Shown: positions 5,698 to 13,011 of the stretch, one piece after another
Layout of the letters: each line of letters starts with the position of its first letter
Position numbering within the stretch: position 1 is the first letter of the stretch
Virus record (IMG/VR): IMGVR_UViG_3300042458_000225
Location: 1-24,622 of that record
Reading direction: 5' to 3' (one strand)
Origin: a virus
Length of the DNA stretch: 24,622 nucleotides
Program-made: the position numbers and the translations under genes
Notes under the pieces: generated by a model
What the model saw: only the letters and a program-made list of their open reading frames with translations
Told to the model about the DNA's origin: nothing
The model's database searches: none

Positions 5698-6116
5698 TGA
5701 AGAAAAAAGCAAAAGCTTTAAAAAAAGCATCTACAAAAAATAAAATTATTAAACCAGTAAAAGCATTTACAGGATTAGAGATTGCTTTAATATCTGGAGC
5801 GGGCACATTGCTTGCTGGTGAATTGATGAAGCCTAAAGCTGCATCAGCATCTCCATTTAAAGATCCATTTAAACAATACGATCCAGCAATGACACCAGCA
5901 CAATATGTTGCTAAACAAACTTCGGCTACAGATATTACAGGTCAGTCCCTTGACCCTGTTACGTCAACCGGTGAATCTGCAACAAAGTCAGCGATGACTG
6001 GTACAGGGACCACGGACAACGAACAAGAAGAAAAAACAGTCACTATGAAGCGTGGTGGCATGGTTCGCGGTCAAGGAATAGCTTTGAGAGGTACGAGATT
6101 TAAAGGGGTATTCTAA
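5697..6116 (+). CDS. Small protein with possible membrane segment and GG tail (139 aa)
   Basis: ATG 5697 overlaps as TAATG. After a very basic start (MKKKAKALKKASTKNKI) comes a hydrophobic stretch, FTGLEIALISGAGTLLAGEL (about 24-43), that could be a membrane or membrane-entering helix. The middle is polar and Thr-rich. The C-terminus, KRGGMVRGQGIALRGTRF then KGVF, is the clearest copy of the shared tail. The DNA from about 5940 to 6030 is richer in G+C than its neighbours and contains CACGGACAACGAACAA (6011-6026), matching the non-coding leader repeat at 41-52, so a repeat may have been acquired within the gene. AAAGGGG in the tail codons precedes the next ATG. Confidence 0.75.
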   Translation: MKKKAKALKKASTKNKIIKPVKAFTGLEIALISGAGTLLAGELMKPKAASASPFKDPFKQYDPAMTPAQYVAKQTSATDITGQSLDPVTSTGESATKSAMTGTGTTDNEQEEKTVTMKRGGMVRGQGIALRGTRFKGVF

Positions 6117-6715
6117 TGCCTAGAGGAACTTGTTGGAAGGGTTACGCACAAAAAGGCATGAAGATGAAAAACGGAAGATCAGTTCCAAATTGTGTTCCAG
6201 TACAAAAAGCATATCTTGGTAAGGCTATAAAACAACCATCAGAAACAGATAACGAATTTAAAATAAGACATGAAATGCATACGCCATTCATGGATATAAA
6301 AAAGAAAAAACCAATTAAAGCACAGACAGGTAAAGAAATAAAAAGAGCTATGAAACAAATATCTAAAACCGCTCCTTTTATAGGTTACGATGTATCTGAT
6401 TTAGTAGGACTAGATCAAAGCAAGGGAGAGAGTGCTGCTCTTGGAGCAAAATTAGATTTAAGTAAAGATAGTCCAAGACCAGCTCTTACTGCAAGCATGA
6501 CAAAAGGTCCTTTAGAATTTGCTGTATCTGGAACAAACAAAGATGATTATGGTATTGGTGGTAGATATTTTTCAAAAGATAAATCAACAGAATCTATATT
6601 AAGTTACTCAAAAGATAATGATAGGAACGAAGCAAAATTTACACTTAAAAAATCTTTTAGTACAGGTGGAATTATAAAAGGTAAACCAAAACTTGCACTA
6701 CGTGGATGGAAATAA
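6116..6715 (+). CDS. Phage protein with NCVP motif and beta-repeat body (199 aa)
   Basis: ATG 6116 overlaps as TAATG. The N-terminus, CWKGYAQKGMKMKNGRSVPN then CVP (6-28), is a small motif (GY..KGMK.K.GR.VPNCVP) frequent in marine-phage proteins, with two Cys that might bind metal. The middle is Lys-rich. Residues about 115-190 alternate polar and apolar residues with Gly and Asp turns (LGAKLDLSKDSPRP, FAVSGTNKDDYGIGGRYFS, SILSYSKDNDR), like successive beta-hairpins of an outer-membrane barrel or a fibre. It ends STGGIIKGKPKLALRGWK, a variant of the shared tail. It may be a virion-internal protein that contacts the membrane on ejection; this is inference. Confidence 0.75.
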   Translation: MPRGTCWKGYAQKGMKMKNGRSVPNCVPVQKAYLGKAIKQPSETDNEFKIRHEMHTPFMDIKKKKPIKAQTGKEIKRAMKQISKTAPFIGYDVSDLVGLDQSKGESAALGAKLDLSKDSPRPALTASMTKGPLEFAVSGTNKDDYGIGGRYFSKDKSTESILSYSKDNDRNEAKFTLKKSFSTGGIIKGKPKLALRGWK

Positions 6716-8767
6716 ATGGTAGAGCAAACAAAAAAGGCGCAGGAACAAAAAGATGATACAGCAGGGTTAGGAACTCTTGTTGGTATTACTGCATTAGCTG
6801 CAATTCCTTTTTTAAGACCTGTTAGAAATTTCGTAAGACAAAAATTAGCAAAAGAAACAATAGAGTCCCAAGCAGGAACAAATACACCAAGAGTTGTAGC
6901 TGGAGAGGCACAGGTTGTTCCACAAATAACTTATTCCCCAGATAAGACCAAGATCAATTACATGGTCAAACAGAAGCAACCACAGATTGAACCATTATTA
7001 AATGATAGACCTTTTGAATCTAAACCTATGTTTGGTTCTGCATTGTATGATGCAATTAAAACATCTCCTGCTGATGAGATGTTAGCAGATGATTGGCTTA
7101 AATTTTTTAAAACAAAACAAAATGTAAAATATAATGATGGAAGATCAGCTTCTATTCAAATGGAAGAGTTATTTGATACAAACATTGCAAGCGTAGATCC
7201 TCAAGGAAATTTAATAGGTGGTCTTTTAGCTGCAGCTAAAAATATTAATGCTCCAATTAATAAAGAATTATTATTATCACAAGTTAAAAACAATCCAATT
7301 AATAAAATGAAACTTGTTGAGTTTAAAGCTCCAGAAAATTTTCAAGGTTCAATTGGTGCAATAGATACTCAAATTAAAAATGTATATGATACAGTTAGAA
7401 AAAAATACCCTGAAGCTTTAGCAGGAGATCAAGTATCAGGAATCTCAGATTTACAAAAAGCTTTACAAATGGTTCAAGGAATTAGATTAAACAATGCTCA
7501 ATTCTCTGGTTCTAATTTAAGTGATACAACATTACAGAGTTTAGGACAAATATTTAGAGACAGTCTTAAAAAATTAAATGTAAAAGGAATTGATCCACAA
7601 GATAAATCTATATTTGAAAATGCTTTAAAGACTGTAAATGCAGAAACTGAGAAGTTAGTTATGGCAGCAAGAAGTCCGTATAAATTACAACATAACTCAC
7701 AAGAAGTAGGGCAATACAAATTACCTGGTGAAACAAATCCAGTAGAAATGGTTTGGTATTATCCTGAAAAAATTGCAACGAATAGATCTTCTTCGAGTCA
7801 TTTTAGAATTCCAGATGTAAAAACTTCTGGTGAATCACAGCCATTAGTGCATGCAATGTACGGAACAAGATTTACACCAAAAGGTGAAAAAGTTTTATCA
7901 ATAAATGAAATTCAAGCAGATGTTCAACAATCTGTTTTTGAACAAGTTAAAGAAGAAGGTAAAAAAAGAATTAATCCTTTTAATAAAGAAGCACAAGCTG
8001 GTTTATTAATTAAACCTAAAGAACAAGTAAAAGAAAAAATTAATGCAATTTTAAAAAAAGGTATGTATAGAACAGAAGAGGAAGGAAATCAGTTAAATAA
8101 ATTATTACAAGAAGACACTATAATGAGAAAAGGATTATCTCCGGAAAAAGAAATATCTGGAGCAGATTATTTACCTATGTTTGATACTAAACAATATACA
8201 GATTACGCAGTTAAAACTATTGCAAGAAGAGCAGCAGAACAAGGAAATCAATATGTATCTGTTGTCCCTGTTAATTATATCAGTAGAGGTAAAGGAGCCA
8301 TTCCTGGTAATGAATTAGTTTATGGATATGCAAATGGTAAAGGAGTTGCTAAAAAAGGAGAAGCTATAGTTCCAGAAGCAATGAGAAAATTAGCTAATCA
8401 ATATAAAACAGAAGCTAAAACCATACAGGTTTCCAAATCAGATCCTGAAAGTCCTTTTAAAGTTGTACAAGTAAAAAAAGTAAAAAGATTTGATAAGAAT
8501 CCAGATAAGTTTGATGATGCTAAAGAATTAGAAGAATTTAAAGTAAATCATCACGTTGCTGCCTTTAAAAATGAACAAGATGCAAAATCTTTTTTAAGCG
8601 GTTATGGAGAAGGTGGTAAAATAGAGTTTATTCCTAAAGATAGCCCTGAATTATATGATTTAATGTATGCTTTAAGAGTAACACCTGATATGGCTAATAA
8701 ACCTTTTAAACTTTACAAACATACCGGTGGTCTGATAGAAGATATCTTTAAAGCACCTTTAATATAA
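6716..8767 (+). CDS. Large virion-associated protein with EIQAD motif (683 aa)
   Basis: ATG 6716 directly follows the previous TAA; the ribosome site is in the RGWK codons. Residues about 17-35 are hydrophobic (LGTLVGITALAAIPFL) and followed by a basic stretch, a membrane-anchor-like start. Residues 353-363 (IATNRSSSSHF), 396-402 (INEIQAD, then VQQ) and 489-517 (FDTKQYTDYAVKTIARRAAE, then QGNQYVSVV) recall large marine-phage proteins with a conserved EIQSDWHQ-type segment followed by a helix and a strand; I know no demonstrated activity for those. The C-terminus, HTGGLIEDIFKAPLI, keeps the GG tail. It sits between the small GG-tail genes and the portal, where podovirus-type phages often encode proteins ejected into the host. 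It could be an internal or ejected protein or a toxin-like effector. Confidence 0.75.
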   Translation: MVEQTKKAQEQKDDTAGLGTLVGITALAAIPFLRPVRNFVRQKLAKETIESQAGTNTPRVVAGEAQVVPQITYSPDKTKINYMVKQKQPQIEPLLNDRPFESKPMFGSALYDAIKTSPADEMLADDWLKFFKTKQNVKYNDGRSASIQMEELFDTNIASVDPQGNLIGGLLAAAKNINAPINKELLLSQVKNNPINKMKLVEFKAPENFQGSIGAIDTQIKNVYDTVRKKYPEALAGDQVSGISDLQKALQMVQGIRLNNAQFSGSNLSDTTLQSLGQIFRDSLKKLNVKGIDPQDKSIFENALKTVNAETEKLVMAARSPYKLQHNSQEVGQYKLPGETNPVEMVWYYPEKIATNRSSSSHFRIPDVKTSGESQPLVHAMYGTRFTPKGEKVLSINEIQADVQQSVFEQVKEEGKKRINPFNKEAQAGLLIKPKEQVKEKINAILKKGMYRTEEEGNQLNKLLQEDTIMRKGLSPEKEISGADYLPMFDTKQYTDYAVKTIARRAAEQGNQYVSVVPVNYISRGKGAIPGNELVYGYANGKGVAKKGEAIVPEAMRKLANQYKTEAKTIQVSKSDPESPFKVVQVKKVKRFDKNPDKFDDAKELEEFKVNHHVAAFKNEQDAKSFLSGYGEGGKIEFIPKDSPELYDLMYALRVTPDMANKPFKLYKHTGGLIEDIFKAPLI

Positions 8768-8782
8768 TATAAACTTATAAAT

Positions 8783-11122
8783 ATGGCTATTGAAAACGAA
8801 TTTCCAAACGAGCAGATAGAAGATTTAAATGTAACAGATAGAGAAGCTCCCGTTGGTTCAGCAAACGATGTTAACGTTGTTGTTGAAGGAGAAGAACCTG
8901 TTGTTGAAGAACAAGTAGAAGACGATTTTAATAAAAACATTGCAGAAGAAATGGATGAAAGAGATCTTCAAGATCTTGCTAATCAATTAATTTCTGATTT
9001 TAGAAATGATAAACTTACAAGAGAAGATTGGGAACAAAGTTATACTAAAGGTTTAGACTTATTAGGATTTAAATACACATTACAAACAAGACCGTTCCAA
9101 GGAGCGTCAGGAGTAACTCATCCATTACTTGCTGAAGCTGTAACACAATTTCAAGCACAAGCTTATAAAGAATTACTTCCATCTGAAGGACCAGTAAGAA
9201 CTCAAATCATTGGTGTTCAAAATCAAGAAAGAGAAGATCAAGCAGCTAGAGTTTCTGATTTTATGAATTACATGTTAATGGAAAGAATGGATGAATATAC
9301 TCCAGAGTTTGATCAATTATTATTTTATTTACCATTAGCAGGATCTGCATTTAAAAAAGTTTATTACGATGAAGTTTTAGAAAGAGCTGTTTCTAAATTT
9401 ATACCAGCTGAAGATTTAGTAATACCTTATTATGCAACAGACATAAGAGATTGTGAAAGAATAACTCATATCATTAGAATGACTGAGAATGAGATTAGAA
9501 AAAAACAAGTTGCTGGTTTTTACAGAGACATAGAATTAAATACACCACAAGATAACACATCTGATATTAAGAAAAAATATAATGAACTAGAAGGTGTTTC
9601 TAAAGGAGCAGAAAATGAAGACACTTATTCTGTTTTAGAAATGCATGTTGATTTAGATATTGAAGATGAAGATAATGTAAAAATACCTTACATAGTTACA
9701 ATAGATGAAACTTCACAAGAGATTTTATCTATATACAGAAATTACAAAAAAGATGATCCTAAAGCTAGAAAGATAAATTACTTTGTACATTATAAATTTT
9801 TACCAGGACTAGGTTTTTATGGTTTTGGTTTAATTCATATGATAGGTGGTTTATCCACTGCAGCAACTGCTGCATTAAGACAATTATTAGATGCAGGAAC
9901 TTTAGCTAACTTACCTGCTGGATTTAAATCTAGAGGAATGAGAATTAGAGATGATGAACAGCCAATTCAACCAGGTGAATTTAGAGATGTAGATGCACCA
10001 GGAGGAAATATTAGAGATCAATTCCAATTATTACCTTTTAAAGAACCAAGCGCTACGTTGTATCAATTAATGGGCTTTTGTGTTGAAGCTGGTCAGCGTT
10101 TCGCGGGTATTGCAAGCATGCAAGTGGGTGATGGTAATCAAGGAGCAGCAGTTGGAACAACGATTGCTCTACTAGAACGTGGTGCAAGAGTGATGTCAGC
10201 AATTCATAAACGAATTTATTACGCAATGAAGCAAGAATTTAAAATTTTATCACGAGTTTTTGCAGAATACTTACCTCCAATATATCCATATGATGTTTAT
10301 GGTGGTGAGAGAACAGTAAAAGTAACAGATTTTGATGACAGAGTAGATATTTTGCCAGTTGCAGATCCAAATATTTTCTCAATGTCACAAAGAATTACAC
10401 TTGCGCAGACACAATTGCAGATTGCACAGACAAATCCGCAAATTCATAACGTTTATGAAGCATATAGACGTGTATATTCAGCATTAGGAACAAAAAATAT
10501 AGATGAAATTTTGTTAAGACCAGAAAAACCATCTCCAAAAGATCCAGCAATTGAAAATATGGAAGGATTACAGATGAAATTACCAAAAGCTTTTGCTGAA
10601 CAAGATCATGATGCGCATATTATGGCTCATAAAATGTTTATGCAGAGCAGAATGGTACAAATTAATCCACCTGTATACGCTTTATTCCAAGGACACATAT
10701 CGGAACACATATCTTTGAAAGCTACAATGGAAGTTTATGTTGCAATGAAGCAAGATCCTAAGTATGCTGAAATGGAACAAGCTAATCCAGATGCTTTTAG
10801 AATAGAAGCAGATGCTTTGGTTGCACAAAGAATTAATGAATTAACAATGGCACTTATTCAAGAGGAATCAGCAACTTCTCAACAAGATCCATTAGTTGCT
10901 TTAAAACAAAGAGAGCTAGATTTAAAAGCAATGGATATTCAAAGACGTTCTCAATATGATGCTGAAAAATTAGATCAACAACAAAATCAATTTGAAGATA
11001 GATTAGATTTAGACGAAGAAAAACTACAACAGCAAAAAGATTTACAAGCTCAAAGATTAGCTGTATCAATGCAATCAACAGCAATGAAAATGAACAAGCC
11101 TAGAGGTTCAGGTGATAGGTAA
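8783..11122 (+). CDS. Portal protein (779 aa)
   Basis: The portal is the dodecameric ring at one capsid vertex through which DNA enters and leaves. The N-terminal 50 residues are acidic and disordered. The core (about 60-480) carries segments recurrent in marine-phage portals: GLDLLGFKY, RPFQGASGVTHPLLAEAV, QAQAYKELLPSEGPVRT, LLFYLPLAGSAFKKVYYDE, SKFIPAEDLVIPYYATD, YKFLPGLGFYGFGLIHMI, AGTLANLPAGFKSRGMRI and GAAVGTTIALLERGARVMSA. The C-terminal 100 residues are Gln-rich coiled coil (VALKQRELDLKAMDIQRRSQ and on). The length suits the large portals of P22-like podoviruses, which is my expectation for a profile search. ATG 8783 has no clear Shine-Dalgarno. Its last codons overlap the 39-residue gene at 11112. 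Confidence 0.9.
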   Translation: MAIENEFPNEQIEDLNVTDREAPVGSANDVNVVVEGEEPVVEEQVEDDFNKNIAEEMDERDLQDLANQLISDFRNDKLTREDWEQSYTKGLDLLGFKYTLQTRPFQGASGVTHPLLAEAVTQFQAQAYKELLPSEGPVRTQIIGVQNQEREDQAARVSDFMNYMLMERMDEYTPEFDQLLFYLPLAGSAFKKVYYDEVLERAVSKFIPAEDLVIPYYATDIRDCERITHIIRMTENEIRKKQVAGFYRDIELNTPQDNTSDIKKKYNELEGVSKGAENEDTYSVLEMHVDLDIEDEDNVKIPYIVTIDETSQEILSIYRNYKKDDPKARKINYFVHYKFLPGLGFYGFGLIHMIGGLSTAATAALRQLLDAGTLANLPAGFKSRGMRIRDDEQPIQPGEFRDVDAPGGNIRDQFQLLPFKEPSATLYQLMGFCVEAGQRFAGIASMQVGDGNQGAAVGTTIALLERGARVMSAIHKRIYYAMKQEFKILSRVFAEYLPPIYPYDVYGGERTVKVTDFDDRVDILPVADPNIFSMSQRITLAQTQLQIAQTNPQIHNVYEAYRRVYSALGTKNIDEILLRPEKPSPKDPAIENMEGLQMKLPKAFAEQDHDAHIMAHKMFMQSRMVQINPPVYALFQGHISEHISLKATMEVYVAMKQDPKYAEMEQANPDAFRIEADALVAQRINELTMALIQEESATSQQDPLVALKQRELDLKAMDIQRRSQYDAEKLDQQQNQFEDRLDLDEEKLQQQKDLQAQRLAVSMQSTAMKMNKPRGSGDR

Positions 11123-11231
11123 AAGATTTGGTCCACCACCATTAAAAGGACCTGCTTCTCAAGGACTAAGGTTAAAAAAACTTAAATTAAAAAAATCTAA
11201 ATTAAAAAAACTCAATGTTAGAAAAAAGTAA
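11112..11231 (+). CDS. Tiny basic GPPPLKGP protein (39 aa) overlapping portal and endonuclease genes
   Basis: GTG 11112 has AGAGG (11102-11106) 5 bases upstream and lies inside the portal gene's last codons, in another frame. TAA is at 11229-11231, inside the endonuclease gene that starts at 11215. The 39 residues begin MIGKRFGPPPLKGPASQGL (GTG read as Met) and end in three tandem copies of LKK(L/S)(K/N). The FGPPPLKGPxSQG motif recurs in small marine-phage proteins beside portal genes as I recall them, which together with the ribosome site makes the call credible. The Lys-rich repeats come from a 15-base tandem repeat. Function unknown; a DNA- or portal-binding peptide is possible. Confidence 0.7.
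   Translation: MIGKRFGPPPLKGPASQGLRLKKLKLKKSKLKKLNVRKK
11172..11216 (+). repeat. 15-bp tandem repeat, three copies
   Basis: TTAAAAAAACTTAAA, TTAAAAAAATCTAAA and TTAAAAAAACTCAAT lie head to tail (11172-11186, 11187-11201, 11202-11216). They encode LKKLK, LKKSK and LKKLN of the 39-residue protein; the third copy also carries the start of the endonuclease gene. A7 runs make slippage likely, so copy number may vary between relatives. Confidence 0.75.
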
Positions 11232-11628
11232 TTCTTTAGAGTTGTTTAAATTTAAAGAAAAAGAAAGAGTAAGAAAACAAATTTATTATAAAAATAATAC
11301 AAAGCTTATAAGCGAAAGAATAGCTAAGTATAATAAATTAAATCCTGAAAAGAGAAAATTAGTTGTAAAGAAATCTTGGATAAAATGTAAATATGGAATT
11401 GTTTATGAAGATTATTTATCCATGCATCGTGAACAAGAATATAGATGTAAAATTTGTAAAAGACATGCTGATGAGTTTAAAAAAAAATTAGTAGTAGATC
11501 ATGATCATAAAACCGGTAAAGTTAGAGCTTTATTATGCACTAATTGCAATTCACAATTACATGTGTTAGAAAATAAAGAGCTATACGATAAGTATATGAA
11601 TTATTTAAATAGTTATAAAGAGGAGTAA
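11215..11628 (+). CDS. Endonuclease VII/HNH-type nuclease (137 aa)
   Basis: This looks like a member of the recombination endonuclease VII family, which in T4 resolves branched DNA during packaging and elsewhere also occurs as free-standing homing endonucleases. Visible signature: YEDYLSMHREQEYRCKIC with C78 and C81, VVDHDHKTGKVRALLCTNCN with D95, H96, D97, H98 and the second zinc pair C108 and C111, then N112. The N-terminal 60 residues are Lys/Arg-rich and helical. There is no clear ribosome site. The gene is among the most AT-rich here, starts inside the 39-residue gene and ends overlapping the holin as TAATG. Position and composition fit a mobile gene inserted next to the portal, though a role in packaging is equally compatible. 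Confidence 0.85.
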   Translation: MLEKSNSLELFKFKEKERVRKQIYYKNNTKLISERIAKYNKLNPEKRKLVVKKSWIKCKYGIVYEDYLSMHREQEYRCKICKRHADEFKKKLVVDHDHKTGKVRALLCTNCNSQLHVLENKELYDKYMNYLNSYKEE

Positions 11629-12056
11629 TGTTACCTATGTTAAATGCAATTGCACCACTAGCTAAAATACTTTTTAATACAATTGAAAAGTCTGTTCCAG
11701 ATAAGGATTTACAAGCTAAATTAAAAGCAGATTTACAAACTCAGTTATTACAATCTAATACAGCAGAATTACAAGCTGCAGCAAAGATAGTTGAAGCTGA
11801 AGCAAAAGCTGGTTGGTTTTCAGCAAGTTGGAGACCTTTATTAATGTATGTATTAATTTTTATATTAATATGGAATTATGTATTAGGACCTGTTATCTTA
11901 TTTTTCTTTAAAGCTTCTATAACTATTACTCTTCCAGGAGACGTATGGACCCTTTTGCAAATTGGTCTGGGAGGTTACGTTGTGGGACGCAGCGCGGAAT
12001 CAGTTGCACGAACAATGGCTAATAAACCACAACCAAAAGAGCAAGAAAACGGGTAG
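11628..12056 (+). CDS. GTA-type 3TM holin-like protein (142 aa)
   Basis: ATG 11628 overlaps the previous stop; GAGGAG (11620-11625) is the ribosome site. Residues 1-60 form an amphipathic helical region (KLKADLQTQLLQSNTAELQA). AGWFSASWRPLLMYVLIFIL begins at residue 61, with a long membrane segment at about 71-95 and a second at 107-122 (LLQIGLGGYVVGRSAES). The AGWFxxSWRPL motif before the membrane segment is typical of the family I know as GTA_holin_3TM, used to release gene transfer agents and phages. It probably forms inner-membrane lesions at lysis. The last third, from about 11937, changes to more GC-rich codons. It is followed at once by a small lipoprotein gene. Confidence 0.8.
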   Translation: MLPMLNAIAPLAKILFNTIEKSVPDKDLQAKLKADLQTQLLQSNTAELQAAAKIVEAEAKAGWFSASWRPLLMYVLIFILIWNYVLGPVILFFFKASITITLPGDVWTLLQIGLGGYVVGRSAESVARTMANKPQPKEQENG

Positions 12057-12157
12057 TGAAGTATCTGTTATTGTTATTATTGCTTTATAGTTGCAATAAT
12101 GTAAATTCGCCTTATATAGATAATATAACATTATTAAAAATAGAAAAAAAATTTTAA
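12056..12157 (+). CDS. Tiny lipoprotein (33 aa), spanin-like candidate
   Basis: GTG 12056 overlaps the holin TAG as TAGTG, and TAA lies at 12155-12157. The 33 residues begin MKYLLLLLLLYSCNN (GTG read as Met): a single Lys, seven Leu and a perfect lipobox, L-Y-S-C with Cys13, so the mature lipoprotein would be about 21 residues. Phage outer-membrane spanin subunits of the Rz1 type are short lipoproteins encoded beside holins, so an o-spanin-like role is attractive, although no partner is obvious beside it. Other options are a lysis-inhibition or superinfection-exclusion lipoprotein. The gene starts with GTG and is short enough to be missed by standard calling. Confidence 0.6.
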   Translation: MKYLLLLLLLYSCNNVNSPYIDNITLLKIEKKF

Positions 12158-12158
12158 C

Positions 12159-12356
12159 ATGATTGAAAGACTAAAAGATCTAATTGCAAATAATTTTATT
12201 GCAAAAAAAATTCAAGAAAAAAACAATATCTTATTAAGAAGCCGTAAAGAAGTAGAAATTAACGGTAATGGAACTTCTGGATATACCTTAAAAGAGGGCG
12301 AACATAAAGGAACTGTTTTAGGTCATATTAAGCGAGATAAAAAAGTAATTGAATGA
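12159..12356 (+). CDS. Hypothetical protein (65 aa)
   Basis: ATG 12159 lies one base after the lipoprotein stop. The 65-residue product begins MIERLKDLIANNFIAKKIQE as an amphipathic basic helix, then RSRKEVEINGNGTSGYTLKE and GEHKGTVLGHIKRDKKVIE, probably a short beta structure. There is no membrane segment or known motif. The helical start is compatible with a peripheral membrane or protein-binding role. It overlaps the next gene as ATGA, so the two are probably coupled. No family recognised. Confidence 0.6.
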   Translation: MIERLKDLIANNFIAKKIQEKNNILLRSRKEVEINGNGTSGYTLKEGEHKGTVLGHIKRDKKVIE

Positions 12357-12580
12357 TAGATTACGAAAGCTATAAATACATAAGAAATCAAATAAATAAG
12401 TCAGTAGAACGTTTAAAAGAAGCTCTAGTGTACAGTGTAGACAAATGGGAAGACATCTTATATATTAGAGGAAAAATTCAGGGCCTTGAAACCCTGCTAC
12501 AGGATCTCACTGACCTGCAGAAAAAACAGGAGCTATTTGATGACGACAAAGACACCAAGTCTGGAAGTACCGAAACATAA
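12353..12580 (+). CDS. Hypothetical helical protein (75 aa)
   Basis: ATG 12353 overlaps the previous TGA. The product is a probable long helix pair: MIDYESYKYIRNQINKSVER, LKEALVYSVDKWEDILYIRG, then IQGLETLLQDLTDLQKKQEL and a short acidic tail. Heptad-like leucines suggest a coiled coil or oligomer. From about 12481 the codons are noticeably more GC-rich, and the last 41 bases overlap the GroES-like gene in another frame. Function unknown. Small helical proteins between portal and scaffold are usual in such phages and may assist head assembly. Confidence 0.65.
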   Translation: MIDYESYKYIRNQINKSVERLKEALVYSVDKWEDILYIRGKIQGLETLLQDLTDLQKKQELFDDDKDTKSGSTET

Positions 12581-12995
12581 AGAAGCACTTCTAGATTCCT
12601 ACAAAGAAAAAGAAGTTAAAGAAGAACCTTTAACTCCAGAAAATTTTCAAGAATCAGCACTAGATCAATTACCTAATCCAACAGGATATAGAATATTAGT
12701 TCTAATGCATGCTGGTGCTAGAAAAACAAAGGGCGGCATTCATCTCACAGAAAATACATTAGAAACAATACAGATGACATCTGTTTGTGGCTACGTATTA
12801 AAAATGGGAGATCTTTGCTATAAAGACGAAAAAAAGTTTCCGAATGGACCATGGTGTAAACCAAAAGAGTGGGTTATGTTTGGTCGATACGCGGGAGCAC
12901 GATTCAAAATAGAGGGAGGAGAAATCAGAATTCTTAACGATGATGAAATCATTAGTACAATTAAGAATCCTGAATCTATTTTGCAACTGTACTAA
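12540..12995 (+). CDS. GroES-like co-chaperonin (151 aa)
   Basis: ATG 12540 has AGGAG (12528-12532) 7 bases upstream. The frame stays open to 12486, but that start has no site and adds unrelated residues. After a 45-residue charged N-terminus the protein has a Cpn10-like pattern: LPNPTGYRILVLMHAGARKT, GGIHLTENTLE, GYVLKMGDLCYKDEKKFPNG, VMFGRYAGARFKIEGGEIRI and LNDDEIISTI. The GGI(I/H)L...(mobile loop) and 'GRYAGARF' segments are the recognisable parts. Phage GroES homologues (T4 gp31 type) redirect host GroEL to fold the capsid protein, which fits a place just before scaffold and capsid. The 45-residue extension and the CYKDEKKFPNGPWCK insert with two Cys are unlike bacterial GroES. Confidence 0.8.
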   Translation: MTTKTPSLEVPKHKEALLDSYKEKEVKEEPLTPENFQESALDQLPNPTGYRILVLMHAGARKTKGGIHLTENTLETIQMTSVCGYVLKMGDLCYKDEKKFPNGPWCKPKEWVMFGRYAGARFKIEGGEIRILNDDEIISTIKNPESILQLY

Positions 12996-13011
12996 ATAAC
13001 ATGGAGTATGT

